A DNA stretch of 64,000 nucleotides, from NCBI GenBank assembly GCA_900466605.1, contig UBMU01000020.1, positions 1 to 64,000 of the forward strand. The letters are read 5' to 3'. Made by a program: the position numbers and the translations under genes. Below the pieces are notes generated by a model. The model was given only the letters and a program-made list of their open reading frames with translations, had not been told where the DNA came from and searched no databases. Of the stretch, positions 8,231-17,153 are shown piece after piece. Position 1 is the first letter of the stretch; each line of letters starts with the position of its first letter. The DNA comes from Hyphomicrobiales bacterium (GTDB lineage: Bacteria; Pseudomonadota; Alphaproteobacteria; Rhizobiales; Rhizobiaceae).

Positions 8231-9211
8231 TCAGAGCAATACCAGGAAAAGGAACAAAGCGGCCGCCGCTAGGATTGAACAGCTGGCGTAAAAGACCGAA
8301 ACGCCATCTTCGATATCAACCACAGTCGCCGTTTCACGCCCGTCACCGTTAATCATCGGCTCCATGACGACGATCCCGGAATAGACACGCGGCCCGGCAA
8401 GCTGAACATTCAGCGCTCCGGCCATCGCCGCTTCCGGTCGACCGGAATTCGGCGAACGGTGCAGACCGCCGTCACGAGCGGCAACGCGCAGTGCCTCCCG
8501 GAAGGCGGTACGCCCGCGCCGCAGCCAGGCTCCAGCAGCAATCAGCAGAATCGAAAGGCGCGCGGCCGGCCAGTTGGCGAGATCGTCGAGACGTGCCGCC
8601 GCCCAGCCGAAATCGGCATATCGTTCGGACTTGTGGCCGATCATTGAATCCGCCGTGTTCAACATCTTGTAGGCAAACAGACCAGGCAAGCCCAAAACGG
8701 CGTACCAAAGGGCGGGAGCAACCACGCCGTCGGAGAAATTCTCGGCAAGACTCTCGATCGCCGCACGGCAGACCGCGGGTTCATCCAGCGTTTCCGGATC
8801 ACGCCCGACGATTCGCGACACGGCCAGTCGCCCACCCGTAATGCCGCCGGTTTTCAGCCCTGCGGCAACGGCCTCAACGTGATCGGCGAGGCTCTTCTGA
8901 GCCATGAAGACCGCAACACAAATGACCTCCAGCAGGATTCCGGCGAGACCGAATAGCGAGAAGAACCAATGCAACACAAGACCAACGACGGTACTGAGAA
9001 TCAAGAGACCGGCGATAGACCAGACGCCGTTGCGCCGGCGTTCGCGCTTGTGCAGTTCATCTCGATTGAACATCCGGTCGACGCGGGAGATCGCGTTTCC
9101 GAACAACACAACCGGGTGCTGCAGCCGCATCCACAGGGCGTCGGGATCCCCCACGATCCGGTCCAGCAAAAGCGCCAGCACAAGCACGAGAAGGTTATGG
9201 TCAAGCGTCAT
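8231..9211 (-). CDS. cobD: Adenosylcobinamide-phosphate synthase CobD (CbiB family)
   Basis: A 326-residue inner-membrane protein with several hydrophobic segments (residues about 6-20, 60-95, 155-175, 300-325). It carries the CbiB hallmarks LDRIVGDP near the N-terminus, HPVVLFG, and RIVGRDPETLDEPAVCRAAIES followed by ENFSDGVVAPALWY. It joins adenosylcobyric acid to (R)-1-amino-2-propanol or its phosphate. Nomenclature follows P. denitrificans, where CobD is the CbiB homologue. Its ATG overlaps the cobC stop (ATGA), and it is the last gene of the cobA-B-C-D string. Confidence 0.93.
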   Translation of the reverse strand: MTLDHNLLVLVLALLLDRIVGDPDALWMRLQHPVVLFGNAISRVDRMFNRDELHKRERRRNGVWSIAGLLILSTVVGLVLHWFFSLFGLAGILLEVICVAVFMAQKSLADHVEAVAAGLKTGGITGGRLAVSRIVGRDPETLDEPAVCRAAIESLAENFSDGVVAPALWYAVLGLPGLFAYKMLNTADSMIGHKSERYADFGWAAARLDDLANWPAARLSILLIAAGAWLRRGRTAFREALRVAARDGGLHRSPNSGRPEAAMAGALNVQLAGPRVYSGIVVMEPMINGDGRETATVVDIEDGVSVFYASCSILAAAALFLFLVLL

Positions 9212-10209
9212 GATTTATAGCTCTGCAATGCATTCAAAAGCCGGCGGTCGCCAGCGACATCGGCGGCAAGACCGAACCGCAACCAGCGCGGCTCATAGTC
9301 GAATTTGCGGACCAGAATATGGTGCTGGCAGAGATGCTGATGCAATTGGCCAGCCTGCTCATTGTCGACAAGCGCAAAAAGATCAGTCCCGCCGACGATG
9401 CGTAGACGACGATGCTCGAGAACGACGCGTAGCGCGCCAACTCTTTCGGATATCCGCCCTTGTATTGCGGCAGGATCAGAGGCGAACAGGTCGGTCGCGA
9501 TCGAAAGGGCCGGACCCGATACCGCCCACGGCCCGAGCAGTTCTTCGATCCGCTTCGCAATCGGCTGTGCGGCCACGACAAAACCCAGGCGCAACCCAGC
9601 GAGCCCGAAGAACTTTCCGAAGGACCGAGAAATGAGAACGTTCGGCAGCCGCGCGGCAAAGGGGGCAAGGCTCATCTGTGGGCATGTATCCCCGAAGGCT
9701 TCGTCGACAACGACAACACCTCCGCTCGCCTTCATCTCTTCGCTGAATGCGATCAGCCTCTCCGGAGCGTAGACGCGACCATCAGGGTTGTTCGGATTGA
9801 CGATGACAACAAGTGCGTGATCCGCTCCGACGTCATCCAGGCCGGCGACCAGATCAACGGAATGGCCTGCCATTCTGAATGCGCGCTCATACTCGCCATA
9901 CGTCGGAGCCAAAACAGCAACCCGCCCGGCAAGTTCAAAGAGCCGCGGCAAAAGCTGAATGACGGATTGCGTGCCAGGAACTGGCAGAGGGAGGATGTCG
10001 CCGCTGCGATAATAAGTTTGCGCAGCAACGCGCGCCCGATCGATTAGATGCCTATCGGGCAGGCGGTGCCAGGTGCGAACCGGGACATCGGGCAAAGCAA
10101 CGGGGCAAGGATTGATACCCGTCGAAAGATCAAGCCAATGCTCTACCTCGCCGCCATAGATTGCGGCCGCAGCCGTGATACCGCCTCCGTGAACGATCGG
10201 AGCGTTCAT
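9208..10209 (-). CDS. cobC: CobC, threonine-phosphate decarboxylase-like aminotransferase-fold enzyme
   Basis: A 333-residue fold-type I PLP protein. The Schiff-base Lys lies in SRSFGKFFGLAGLRLG, the PLP-ring Asp in VVVDEAFGD, and the conserved NPNNPDGR is present. It is homologous to Salmonella CobD, which makes aminopropanol phosphate from threonine phosphate for the nucleotide loop. The start at ATG 10209 overlaps the cobB stop (ATGA), and the gene in turn overlaps cobD. The coupling suggests CobC and CobD are made in fixed ratio for the same step. Confidence 0.93.
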   Translation of the reverse strand: MNAPIVHGGGITAAAAIYGGEVEHWLDLSTGINPCPVALPDVPVRTWHRLPDRHLIDRARVAAQTYYRSGDILPLPVPGTQSVIQLLPRLFELAGRVAVLAPTYGEYERAFRMAGHSVDLVAGLDDVGADHALVVIVNPNNPDGRVYAPERLIAFSEEMKASGGVVVVDEAFGDTCPQMSLAPFAARLPNVLISRSFGKFFGLAGLRLGFVVAAQPIAKRIEELLGPWAVSGPALSIATDLFASDPAAIQGRISERVGALRVVLEHRRLRIVGGTDLFALVDNEQAGQLHQHLCQHHILVRKFDYEPRWLRFGLAADVAGDRRLLNALQSYKS

Positions 10210-11513
10210 CTTGTGCCCTCGGCGAGATCAATAAGGTGCATGTAGGATCCGGCGATCTGTCCACGCTGGAGGCCGGCTTGCCCGAGGTCGTTGTCCAGAG
10301 CGTCCGTCACTTGAAATAGACGATCGGCCTCCCCCTCGGAAATCACGGCCGAATAATGAAACTCGTGTGCGGTCATGGGTTGTTCGAAGTAGGCCGCGTT
10401 CAACGGCTTTACACGCCGATAGCCCAGATGACGTTTGCGCTCCTCGTAGCTTGTGACCACAGGCAACAGACCCAGCATCTCGTGGCGCTCGCCGGTACCG
10501 TCGATGAGCCCTTCGCCGAGGACCATGTATCCACCGCACTCTCCATAGATTCGCACCCCCTTGTCCGCGGCATCGATTAGTTTTGCCCTAAAATTGCTTG
10601 CTGAGGCGATCCGGCCGGGATGAAGTTCGGGGTAGCCGCCAGGAAGATAGATCGCGTCCGCCGTCGGATCCGGGGCCTCATCGGAAAGCGGTGAGAAGAA
10701 GGTGATTTCCGCACCGCGCCGACGCCAGCCGAGCAACATATGCTCGTAGGAAAAGGCAAAAGCGATGTCGCGTGCCACAGCGATCCTGCTACCGAGCGGC
10801 GGCAACCGGGCGATGTTCGCGGTAGACGGGCGATTGAGCCCCTGGCGGGCAATCCGCAGCAGGAATTCGAAATTGCATTCTTCGGATACCGCATCCGCCG
10901 CATGTTCTATGAAGCTCTCGAGCGTCTGATGCTCTCCCGCCTGGACGAGACCGAGATGCCTTTCCGGAAGGGCGATGTCATTGTCACGACGGACAACGGC
11001 GACGATCGGCATGCGGATCGCGTCGAGCGCCTTGCGAAGCATCATCTCATGGCGTTCGCCGCCAACCTTGTTGAGGATCACGCCGGCGATGCGGACATCA
11101 GCCCGGAAGCCCGCGAAACCGGTTACCAGCGCTGCCACTGATTGCGACATATGCGAGGCATCGACGACGAGCACCACGGAAAGACCAAGCATCGCGGCAA
11201 GATCGGCTGCTGTTCCCTTCCCATCGGTCGCGCCGTCGAAAAGCCCCATCATCGCCTCGATTACAAGGAGGCGGTCGCCCGATCGATGAAGGGACGCATT
11301 GGCCGCGATCAGTTCCGGGCGCATCGCCCACGGGTCGAAGTTGAGACAGGCAACGCCGCTCGCCGCCGCATGAAAGGCAGGATCGATGTAATCCGGTCCG
11401 GCCTTACCGGGAGCGATCGCGATACCGCGCTTGCGAAGCGCGCGCAAAAGTCCCAGCGTCACTGTTGTCTTGCCCGAGCCGGAGGAAGGGGCCGCAATCA
11501 ACAAACCGCTCAT
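10206..11513 (-). CDS. cobB: Hydrogenobyrinic acid a,c-diamide synthase CobB
   Basis: A 435-residue ATP- and glutamine-dependent amidase acting on the corrin a and c side chains. The N-terminal P-loop reads APSSGSGKTT. The C-terminal half is a class-I-like glutaminase domain with YGECGGYMVLGEGL holding the nucleophilic Cys. I chose ATG 11513: it overlaps the cobA stop and has GGGAG upstream; the longer ORF runs back into cobA. Coupled to cobA upstream and cobC downstream. Confidence 0.94.
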   Translation of the reverse strand: MSGLLIAAPSSGSGKTTVTLGLLRALRKRGIAIAPGKAGPDYIDPAFHAAASGVACLNFDPWAMRPELIAANASLHRSGDRLLVIEAMMGLFDGATDGKGTAADLAAMLGLSVVLVVDASHMSQSVAALVTGFAGFRADVRIAGVILNKVGGERHEMMLRKALDAIRMPIVAVVRRDNDIALPERHLGLVQAGEHQTLESFIEHAADAVSEECNFEFLLRIARQGLNRPSTANIARLPPLGSRIAVARDIAFAFSYEHMLLGWRRRGAEITFFSPLSDEAPDPTADAIYLPGGYPELHPGRIASASNFRAKLIDAADKGVRIYGECGGYMVLGEGLIDGTGERHEMLGLLPVVTSYEERKRHLGYRRVKPLNAAYFEQPMTAHEFHYSAVISEGEADRLFQVTDALDNDLGQAGLQRGQIAGSYMHLIDLAEGTR

Positions 11514-12352
11514 GCCGTCTCCCTGCTGGCCGAGCCCCGGAAGGGATCGGGCCGCAATCTGCGTCCTGCTAGCGCGCCCAGCCAATCAAGCGATTGCCTG
11601 AGCCGCACCACCTCGCCAACCACCACAATCGCCGGCGGCTCCAGGCCGGAGGCCGCAACAGCGGAAGGCGCTTCGCCAAGTGTCGTCTCGAGCACCTGCT
11701 GATCGCCAGTCGATGCGTTGCAGACGAAGGCCACCGGTTCCGTCCGGGATCGGCCGGCCGCAATCAGGTTCTTGCTGATCTGCGCGATATGCTTCATCGC
11801 CATATACATGACAATCACAGGCGAGCCCTTGCCGATGGCTTCCCAATTGATGGCATCCGGCACGATGCCCGAAGAATCGTGCCCGGTCAGGAATGTCACC
11901 GCATGATTGACATCCCTGTGCGTGACCGGAATGCCGGCATAGGCCAGCCCGCCGATGCCGGCGGTAATACCCGGCACGATGCGAAACGGGATATTGTGCT
12001 CAACCAGCGTCAACGCCTCTTCGCCCCCGCGCCCGAAGACGAATGGATCCCCACCCTTGAGACGCAAGACGCGTTTTCCCGCGCGGGCGAGTTCGACCAG
12101 CCGCAGCGAAATGTCGCGCTGCTTGGCGGATGGCTTCCCACCGCGTTTTCCCGCATATTCCAGCAAGACGTCGGGCCGCGCAAGCTTCAGGCAATCCGCG
12201 TTTACCAGCGCATCGTGAACCACGACATCCGCCTCCGCCAGTCCCTTGGCAGCAAGAAGCGTAAGCAACCCGGGCTCGCCCGGACCCGCACCAACAAGCC
12301 AGACGCTGCCCGGCTCAAGAGCCGGCAGATGTGAAAACGCAGCTTCGATCAT
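11510..12352 (-). CDS. cobA: Uroporphyrinogen-III C-methyltransferase CobA
   Basis: A 280-residue SAM-dependent methyltransferase that makes precorrin-2 from uroporphyrinogen III, the entry step to corrins. Signature motifs are VGAGPGEPGLLTL near residue 20, LKGGDPFVFGRGGEE near 98, and PGITAGIGGLAYAGIPVTHR. There is no CysG-type dehydrogenase fusion. The ATG is 146 bp from the nucleoside hydrolase gene; that spacer has no B12 box that I can see, so this block does not appear to be controlled by its own cobalamin riboswitch. Confidence 0.94.
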   Translation of the reverse strand: MIEAAFSHLPALEPGSVWLVGAGPGEPGLLTLLAAKGLAEADVVVHDALVNADCLKLARPDVLLEYAGKRGGKPSAKQRDISLRLVELARAGKRVLRLKGGDPFVFGRGGEEALTLVEHNIPFRIVPGITAGIGGLAYAGIPVTHRDVNHAVTFLTGHDSSGIVPDAINWEAIGKGSPVIVMYMAMKHIAQISKNLIAAGRSRTEPVAFVCNASTGDQQVLETTLGEAPSAVAASGLEPPAIVVVGEVVRLRQSLDWLGALAGRRLRPDPFRGSASRETA

Positions 12353-12498
12353 TGGGATGATCTATGCTCCGTCGGAGGCAAGGTCAACGTCGCTGATCGG
12401 GCAAGCGACAGATGTGAAGGCACGTTCTCTCCCCCCTTCCCAGTCCGACGGGCACAAGAAATTCACGCCCGACAGCGATGCCGCCGGGCGCCAAGTTC

Positions 12499-13449
12499 TC
12501 AGACGCGCAGCAGCGCGGCGCGTATGAGATCGATCACCTTTTCGGAGTCGATGCCGGTGCAGACGACTTGGCTCGGCAGACCGTCCCAATCGCCCGGCGG
12601 GAATCGGCGGCCGTCCGGCTTCACGATCGTCTGTCCATCGGCAATTCCACCGCAGACGACGCGAACCGGGCCGTGGATCGTCGAGAACAGCTCAGGTGCG
12701 ACGACATAGACGCATGCACAGCTGTCATGCACCATCATGCCGTCTTCGACAGCGTGCTTGTAGAAATCAATGTAGTCCTGCGAAAGATCGTTCAGCAGCT
12801 TCACGGCGCTGTCGCCCTTGGCCGCAACGTCAGCGAGGTAGCCGCGGCTCATCGTCGTGATCGCGGTAACGTCAAGACCAATGACGGCAACCTTCCAGGG
12901 TGCAGTCAGAACAATGTCAGCGGCCTCGGGATCGCCATGAATGTTGGCTTCGGCGACCGGCGACACGTTGCCCGGTACGTAGAAGTTGCCGCCCATGATC
13001 ACGACGTCCTTGACGAGGCCGGCTATGTCAGGATCTTCCTTGAGCGCCATCGCGAGATTGGTCATGCGACCGACGGCCACCAGCCTCACCTCTCCGGGAT
13101 TGGCGCGGACCGTATCGATGATGAAGCGATGCGCGGGACGCGGATCGAGCGGGAGATCGACCGTTTCGGGCACCTCGATGTCACCAAGACCGTTCTCGCC
13201 ATGCACGAAGGTCGGCCATGCACCCTCCTTGCGAGTCGGATCGATCGTGACGCTGGCACCCTTGGCGACGGGCGCAGGAATGCTCCATTCGCGTTTGAGG
13301 AACAGCGCGTTGCGTGTCGTCGTCTCGACCGATGCGTTGCCGAAAACGGTCGTGATACCGATCAGATCGATGTCGGGATGGCGATGCAGGAAGAGCAGTG
13401 CCATTGCATCATCGACGCCCGGATCCGTGTCATAAATGACCTTGTGCAT
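12499..13449 (-). CDS. Inosine/uridine-preferring nucleoside hydrolase family protein
   Basis: A 316-residue N-ribohydrolase. The metal/ribose-binding cluster YDTDPGVDDA is at the N-terminus, NIHGDPEAAD and VIMGGNFY are present, and the catalytic HD pair is in MMVHDSCACV. Members hydrolyse purine or pyrimidine ribosides to base plus ribose. The start at ATG 13449 has AGAGG upstream. It sits between cobE and cobA on the same strand (74 and 146 bp gaps). Whether it acts in nucleoside salvage or has a link to cobalamin nucleotide-loop chemistry cannot be told from sequence. Confidence 0.9.
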   Translation of the reverse strand: MHKVIYDTDPGVDDAMALLFLHRHPDIDLIGITTVFGNASVETTTRNALFLKREWSIPAPVAKGASVTIDPTRKEGAWPTFVHGENGLGDIEVPETVDLPLDPRPAHRFIIDTVRANPGEVRLVAVGRMTNLAMALKEDPDIAGLVKDVVIMGGNFYVPGNVSPVAEANIHGDPEAADIVLTAPWKVAVIGLDVTAITTMSRGYLADVAAKGDSAVKLLNDLSQDYIDFYKHAVEDGMMVHDSCACVYVVAPELFSTIHGPVRVVCGGIADGQTIVKPDGRRFPPGDWDGLPSQVVCTGIDSEKVIDLIRAALLRV

Positions 13450-13523
13450 GAGTGTGCCTCTTTTGGTTATTGTCGCAGGGCAGCCGGACGGCGCCGCGAA
13501 GTCGGCGGCCACCATAACGCCCG

Positions 13524-13952
13524 CTAATCTTTCTGCAACAGGGCACAGGCAATCGCTGCGGTGGCATGTCGTGACTTGATCTTCGGAACGGTGAGCTCCG
13601 CATGCAGTCCGATCGCTGCCAGCGCCGCGGATTCGGCGACTCCGTGACACCCCACCCGAGCGAAAACGATCGCTGAAGGATTTTTCAGCCTCGGCGTTTC
13701 CTCCTCAAGGCGCATCGCACTGAAGAACACCGGCATCACGCCGAATTGGCGCGCTACGGCAAGGATTGCGGGTTCACTGCTTCGGGTATCAATGGAGGCA
13801 ATGGCGGCCAACTCACCCAGGCCGATCCCCGCCGCAGCGAGCGCCGAGGTGGCCAGTTCGATTACCTCGTCTTCCGGGGCTCCACGCTCACAGCCGAGGC
13901 CGAGCGCGAAACGCCGCGTTCTATCGAATACAATTCCTGTCACGTGCGACAA
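13524..13952 (-). CDS. cobE: Cobalamin biosynthesis protein CobE
   Basis: About 142 residues, matching the CobE/CbiG C-terminal family: LGCERGAPEDEV near the N-terminus, then IASIDTRSSEPAILAVARQFG and VGCHGVAESAALAA. In the aerobic pathway CobE is required but its exact chemistry is poorly defined. The start is uncertain: TTG 13952 has a GGGG-rich stretch five bases upstream, GTG 13943 is the alternative, and the longer ORF to 14009 would overlap the promoter region of the divergent TSUP gene. Confidence 0.82.
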   Translation of the reverse strand: MSHVTGIVFDRTRRFALGLGCERGAPEDEVIELATSALAAAGIGLGELAAIASIDTRSSEPAILAVARQFGVMPVFFSAMRLEEETPRLKNPSAIVFARVGCHGVAESAALAAIGLHAELTVPKIKSRHATAAIACALLQKD

Positions 13953-14041
13953 CGAAACCCCGCCCTGTATCCCGCAAGCCATTGCAGCATGGGCACAGAA
14001 ATGCAACATGCGCCGCGTACCGCAGTCCAGAGTTTCCCTCC

Positions 14042-14827
14042 TTGTCCGATCTTGCCCCTCACCTGCTCTTCATGCTGGCCGCAGCCGCCTTTCTCGCTGG
14101 ATTCGTCGATTCCATCGCAGGTGGTGGAGGCTTGATTACCGTCCCGGCCATGCTGATTGCAGGCATCCCGCCGCTGCAGACACTCGGAACCAACAAGGTG
14201 CAGTCGGTATTCGGAGCAGCCTCGGCCACCATCGCCTATGCCCGCAAGGGACACGTGCGCCTGCGCACGCAGCTCCCGATGGCGCTGATGGCCGTCTTCG
14301 GCGGCGCGCTCGGAGCCGCTTTGGCAACGATCGTGCCGGGTGACGTCCTGCGGGCAATCATGCCGGTCCTTCTTGTGGCGATCGCGCTCTATTTTGCTCT
14401 GAAGCCGAATCTCAATGACGTCGACAAGCATCGCCGCATGACACCCTTCGTCTTCGGTCTGACATTGGTACCAGTCATCGGATTTTACGACGGCGTGTTC
14501 GGTCCGGGCACTGGCTCGTTCTTCATGCTGTCCTTCGTCTCGCTCGCAGGCTTCGGTATGCTGAAGGCAACGGCGCATACCAAGCTCTTGAACTTCGGTT
14601 CGAATGTGGGCGCGCTCACGATCTTCATTTCATTTGGCGCGATCTTGTGGAAGGTCGGGCTGATGATGGGCGTCTGCCAGTTTCTCGGCGCTCAGCTTGG
14701 CTCGCGGCTGGCGATGCGAACCGGGGCGCGCCTGATCAAGCCTCTGCTCGTCATCGTCTGCGTCGCCTTCACGATCAAGCTCCTGGCCGATCCGGCCAAT
14801 CCGATCCGCGTCTGGCTTGAAATCTGA
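14042..14827 (+). CDS. TSUP-family (TauE/SafE) membrane permease
   Basis: About 261 residues with seven to eight hydrophobic segments. The N-terminal repeat has GFVDSIAGGGGLITVPAML, characteristic of TSUP exporters, and the second half has the related GFYDGVFGPGTGSFF. Family members move sulfite, sulfoacetate or other organic anions. The likely start is TTG 14042, giving SDLAPHLLFMLAAAAFLAG; ATG 14072 is the alternative. The upstream extension of the ORF is antisense to cobE and is not coding. It is divergent from cobE with about 90 bp between starts. The substrate is unknown. Confidence 0.83.
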   Translation: MSDLAPHLLFMLAAAAFLAGFVDSIAGGGGLITVPAMLIAGIPPLQTLGTNKVQSVFGAASATIAYARKGHVRLRTQLPMALMAVFGGALGAALATIVPGDVLRAIMPVLLVAIALYFALKPNLNDVDKHRRMTPFVFGLTLVPVIGFYDGVFGPGTGSFFMLSFVSLAGFGMLKATAHTKLLNFGSNVGALTIFISFGAILWKVGLMMGVCQFLGAQLGSRLAMRTGARLIKPLLVIVCVAFTIKLLADPANPIRVWLEI

Positions 14828-14926
14828 CGCTGCGTCCGATTACCTCCGGCGTAATTGATGAGGCGCGGACGCTTCTCCATGATCGCGATGCCTGGACGAA
14901 CTGGGCGCTAACAGGAGATGATGCAA

Positions 14927-15292
14927 ATGACCGATGCGAACACCAAAGCCCAGCGCTACATCGCGATCTGGAACGAGACGGATGCGGCCCGCCGCACCTC
15001 GCTAATCGCTGAAGGCTGGCACGAAGCGGCAACCTATATCGATCCCTTGATGCGCGGCGAAGGCCACGAGCAGATCAACGCACTGGTCGAAGCCGTGCAC
15101 GCGCGCTTCCCGGGTTTCAGTTTTGAACTTCTCGGCCCCGCCGATGGTTATGGCGACAACCTGCGCTTTTCCTGGGGCCTTGGACCTGCAGGCGGCGAAC
15201 ACCTCATCAAGGCCACAGATTTCGCCATGCTCGAAGGCGGAAGGCTGAAGGCCGTGCACGGCTTCATAGACCAGCTTCCGGAAGCCGCGTGA
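14927..15292 (+). CDS. SnoaL/NTF2-like protein
   Basis: A 121-residue protein with the cone-shaped NTF2-like layout: opening helix (ANTKAQRYIAIWNETD), YIDPLMRGEGHEQINALVEAVHARFPG, then curved-sheet strands ending VHGFIDQLP. Such proteins are small isomerases, hydrolases or ligand binders. Three in-frame ATGs occur; I prefer the third (14927), nine bases after AGGAG, because the first leaves no spacing. Its stop overlaps the start of the XRE regulator, so the two are co-translated. Confidence 0.7.
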   Translation: MTDANTKAQRYIAIWNETDAARRTSLIAEGWHEAATYIDPLMRGEGHEQINALVEAVHARFPGFSFELLGPADGYGDNLRFSWGLGPAGGEHLIKATDFAMLEGGRLKAVHGFIDQLPEAA

Positions 15293-16098
15293 TGATGACA
15301 TCTGCCCGCTCCCTTGGAGACTATCTCCGCGATTGGCGACAGAAGCGCCGAATGAGCCAGCTCGACCTCGCTCTGGAGGCCGAGATCTCGCAGAGACATC
15401 TGAGTTTCATCGAGAGCGGGCGTTCGATCCCCAGCCGCGACATGCTGCTGCATCTGGCTGAGCGGCTCGGGGTGCCGCTCAGAGACCGTAATCCGATGCT
15501 GCTTGCCGCAGGTTTTGCGCCACTGTTTTCCGAGCGCTCGCTCGACGATCCGGCGCTCAAACCGGCGCGGCAGGCCGTCGATATGGTCCTCAAGGGACAC
15601 GAGCCCTACCCCGCACTTGCAATCGACCGACACTGGACGTTGATTGCCGCCAACGACGCGGTCGCTCCGCTTTTTGCCGGCGTCGAAGATCGGGCGTTGC
15701 TTGAAGGCCCGATCAACGTTCTCCGCCTTAGCCTGCATCCGAATGGGCTGGCTCCGAAAATCGCCAACTTGCCCGAATGGCGCGCGCATCTGCTGGAGCG
15801 CCTGCACCAGCAGATTTCGGCCACAGGAGATCCAATTCTCGGCGAATTGCTGAAGGAACTGTCCGACTACCCGCTACCTCGGGAGCAATCAGAGGGAAGC
15901 GGCAAGTCAGACTATGCCGGTATCGTCGTCCCTCTCGAACTGGAGACGGACGCAGGGCGCCTGTCCTTCCTCTCCACAACCACCGTCTTCGGGACGCCCG
16001 TAGACGTGACCCTCTCCGAGTTGGCGATCGAATCCTTCTTTCCCGCCAACGAGCAGACGGCAGCGATCGTCAGGCAAAAGGCACGGGCCAACGCCTAG
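15292..16098 (+). CDS. XRE-family regulator with MmyB-like ligand domain
   Basis: A 268-residue protein. Residues about 8-65 are a Cro/CI helix-turn-helix (LGDYLRDWRQKRRMSQLDLA, then SQRHLSFIESGRSIPSRDML). The remainder is the MmyB-like PAS-related ligand-binding domain (YPALAIDRHWTLIAANDAV, FLSTTTVFGTPVDVTLSELAIESFFPAN). The ATG overlaps the SnoaL gene stop (TGATG), so it may regulate its own small operon. The TAG stop lies within CTAG, which is also the stop of the convergent EamA gene. Confidence 0.85.
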   Translation: MMTSARSLGDYLRDWRQKRRMSQLDLALEAEISQRHLSFIESGRSIPSRDMLLHLAERLGVPLRDRNPMLLAAGFAPLFSERSLDDPALKPARQAVDMVLKGHEPYPALAIDRHWTLIAANDAVAPLFAGVEDRALLEGPINVLRLSLHPNGLAPKIANLPEWRAHLLERLHQQISATGDPILGELLKELSDYPLPREQSEGSGKSDYAGIVVPLELETDAGRLSFLSTTTVFGTPVDVTLSELAIESFFPANEQTAAIVRQKARANA

Positions 16099-16520
16099 AA
16101 AAGCGCGAGCAACAGCGCCCCGCCGGCGATCAGGCTGACGCCGAGCCAGTTCACGAGATTGAGCTTCTCGCCGAGAAAGACGACGCCAAAGACCGCGACG
16201 AGAACGATCGACAACTTGTCGATCGGCGCAACGCGTGCGGCATCGCCGATCTTCAGTGCGCGGAAGTAGGCAAGCCACGAGGCGCCGGTCGCCGCTCCCG
16301 AAAGGCAGAGGAACAGCCACGTCTTGCCCGAAATGCTGGCGAAAGGCTGCCATTGCCCGGTGGCCGCGACAATGGCGCTGATGATGCAGACGATGACGAC
16401 GGTGCGGATCAGGGTGGCCAGATCGGAATTGATGCCGGCGACGCCGATCTTCGCAAAGATCGCCGTCAATGCAGCAAAGGCCGCCGAAAGCACCGCCCAG
16501 AAAATCCAGCTCTGCGTCAT
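16095..16520 (-). CDS. Half-size EamA/DMT-family membrane protein in the cob operon
   Basis: A 141-residue protein with five predicted membrane helices, one EamA unit (most EamA transporters have two): FWAVLSAAFAALTAIFAKIGV at the start and LNWLGVSLIAGGALLLA-like C-terminus. Single-unit members act as dimers. Its ATG overlaps the cobO stop, so it is the last, translationally coupled gene of the riboswitch-controlled cobP-W-N-O operon. Co-regulation suggests transport of a cobalamin precursor or related solute, but that is inference. Confidence 0.8.
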   Translation of the reverse strand: MTQSWIFWAVLSAAFAALTAIFAKIGVAGINSDLATLIRTVVIVCIISAIVAATGQWQPFASISGKTWLFLCLSGAATGASWLAYFRALKIGDAARVAPIDKLSIVLVAVFGVVFLGEKLNLVNWLGVSLIAGGALLLALF

Positions 16521-17152
16521 TAGAACTCCACGCCCGGCTGCCCCTTGATGCCCGAGCGGAACGGATGCTTGATCAGCTCCATCTCGGTCACGAGATCGGC
16601 GATCTCGATCAGTTCATCCTTGGCGTTGCGGCCGGTCAGAACGACATGAGTCATATACGGCTTCTCGTTCTTCAGGAACTCCACCACCTCGTTGATATCG
16701 AGGTAATCATAGCGAAGCGCGATGTTGATCTCGTCGAGCAGGACCATCGAATTGCGCTCGTCGCGGATCAGCTCCTTTGCCTTCTCCCAGGCAGCACCGG
16801 CCGCCGCCACATCGCGAGCGCGATCCTGCGTCTCCCAGGTGAAACCCTCGCCCATCGTGTGGAACTGGCAGATGTCGGAGAAGTGCTTCTCGATCAGGTC
16901 GCGCTCGCCGGTCCACATCGCGCCCTTGATGAACTGCACGACCGCCGAAGGCTTGCCGTGCGCAATGTGGCGGAAGATCATCCCGAAGGCGGATGACGAC
17001 TTGCCCTTGCCCTTGCCGGTGTGGACGATAACAAGGCCCTTCTCATCGGTCTTTGAAGCCATGATCTTGTCGCGGGCGGCCTTCTTCTTCGCCATCTTCT
17101 CGGCGTGGCGGGCGTCGTCGTGGCCAGCGGCTTCGGTGGTTTCGTCGGTCAT
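16520..17152 (-). CDS. cobO: Cob(I)yrinic acid a,c-diamide adenosyltransferase CobO
   Basis: A 210-residue ATP:corrinoid adenosyltransferase of the CobA/CobO/BtuR family. The P-loop is HTGKGKGKSSSAFG, with GERDL, MGEGFTWETQ and LLDEINIALRYDYL following as in the family. It attaches the adenosyl group after cobalt insertion by CobNST. I chose ATG 17152 (MTDETTEAAG), one base past the cobN stop; the ORF extension to 17254 overlaps cobN. Confidence 0.94.
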   Translation of the reverse strand: MTDETTEAAGHDDARHAEKMAKKKAARDKIMASKTDEKGLVIVHTGKGKGKSSSAFGMIFRHIAHGKPSAVVQFIKGAMWTGERDLIEKHFSDICQFHTMGEGFTWETQDRARDVAAAGAAWEKAKELIRDERNSMVLLDEINIALRYDYLDINEVVEFLKNEKPYMTHVVLTGRNAKDELIEIADLVTEMELIKHPFRSGIKGQPGVEF

Positions 17153-17153
17153 C

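Noticed and set aside
12353..12498. Possible cobalamin riboswitch ahead of cobA
   Set aside because: A GGGAAGG-like stretch is present, but the B12 box GCCAGGAGACC and the CCGCNACTG block are missing.
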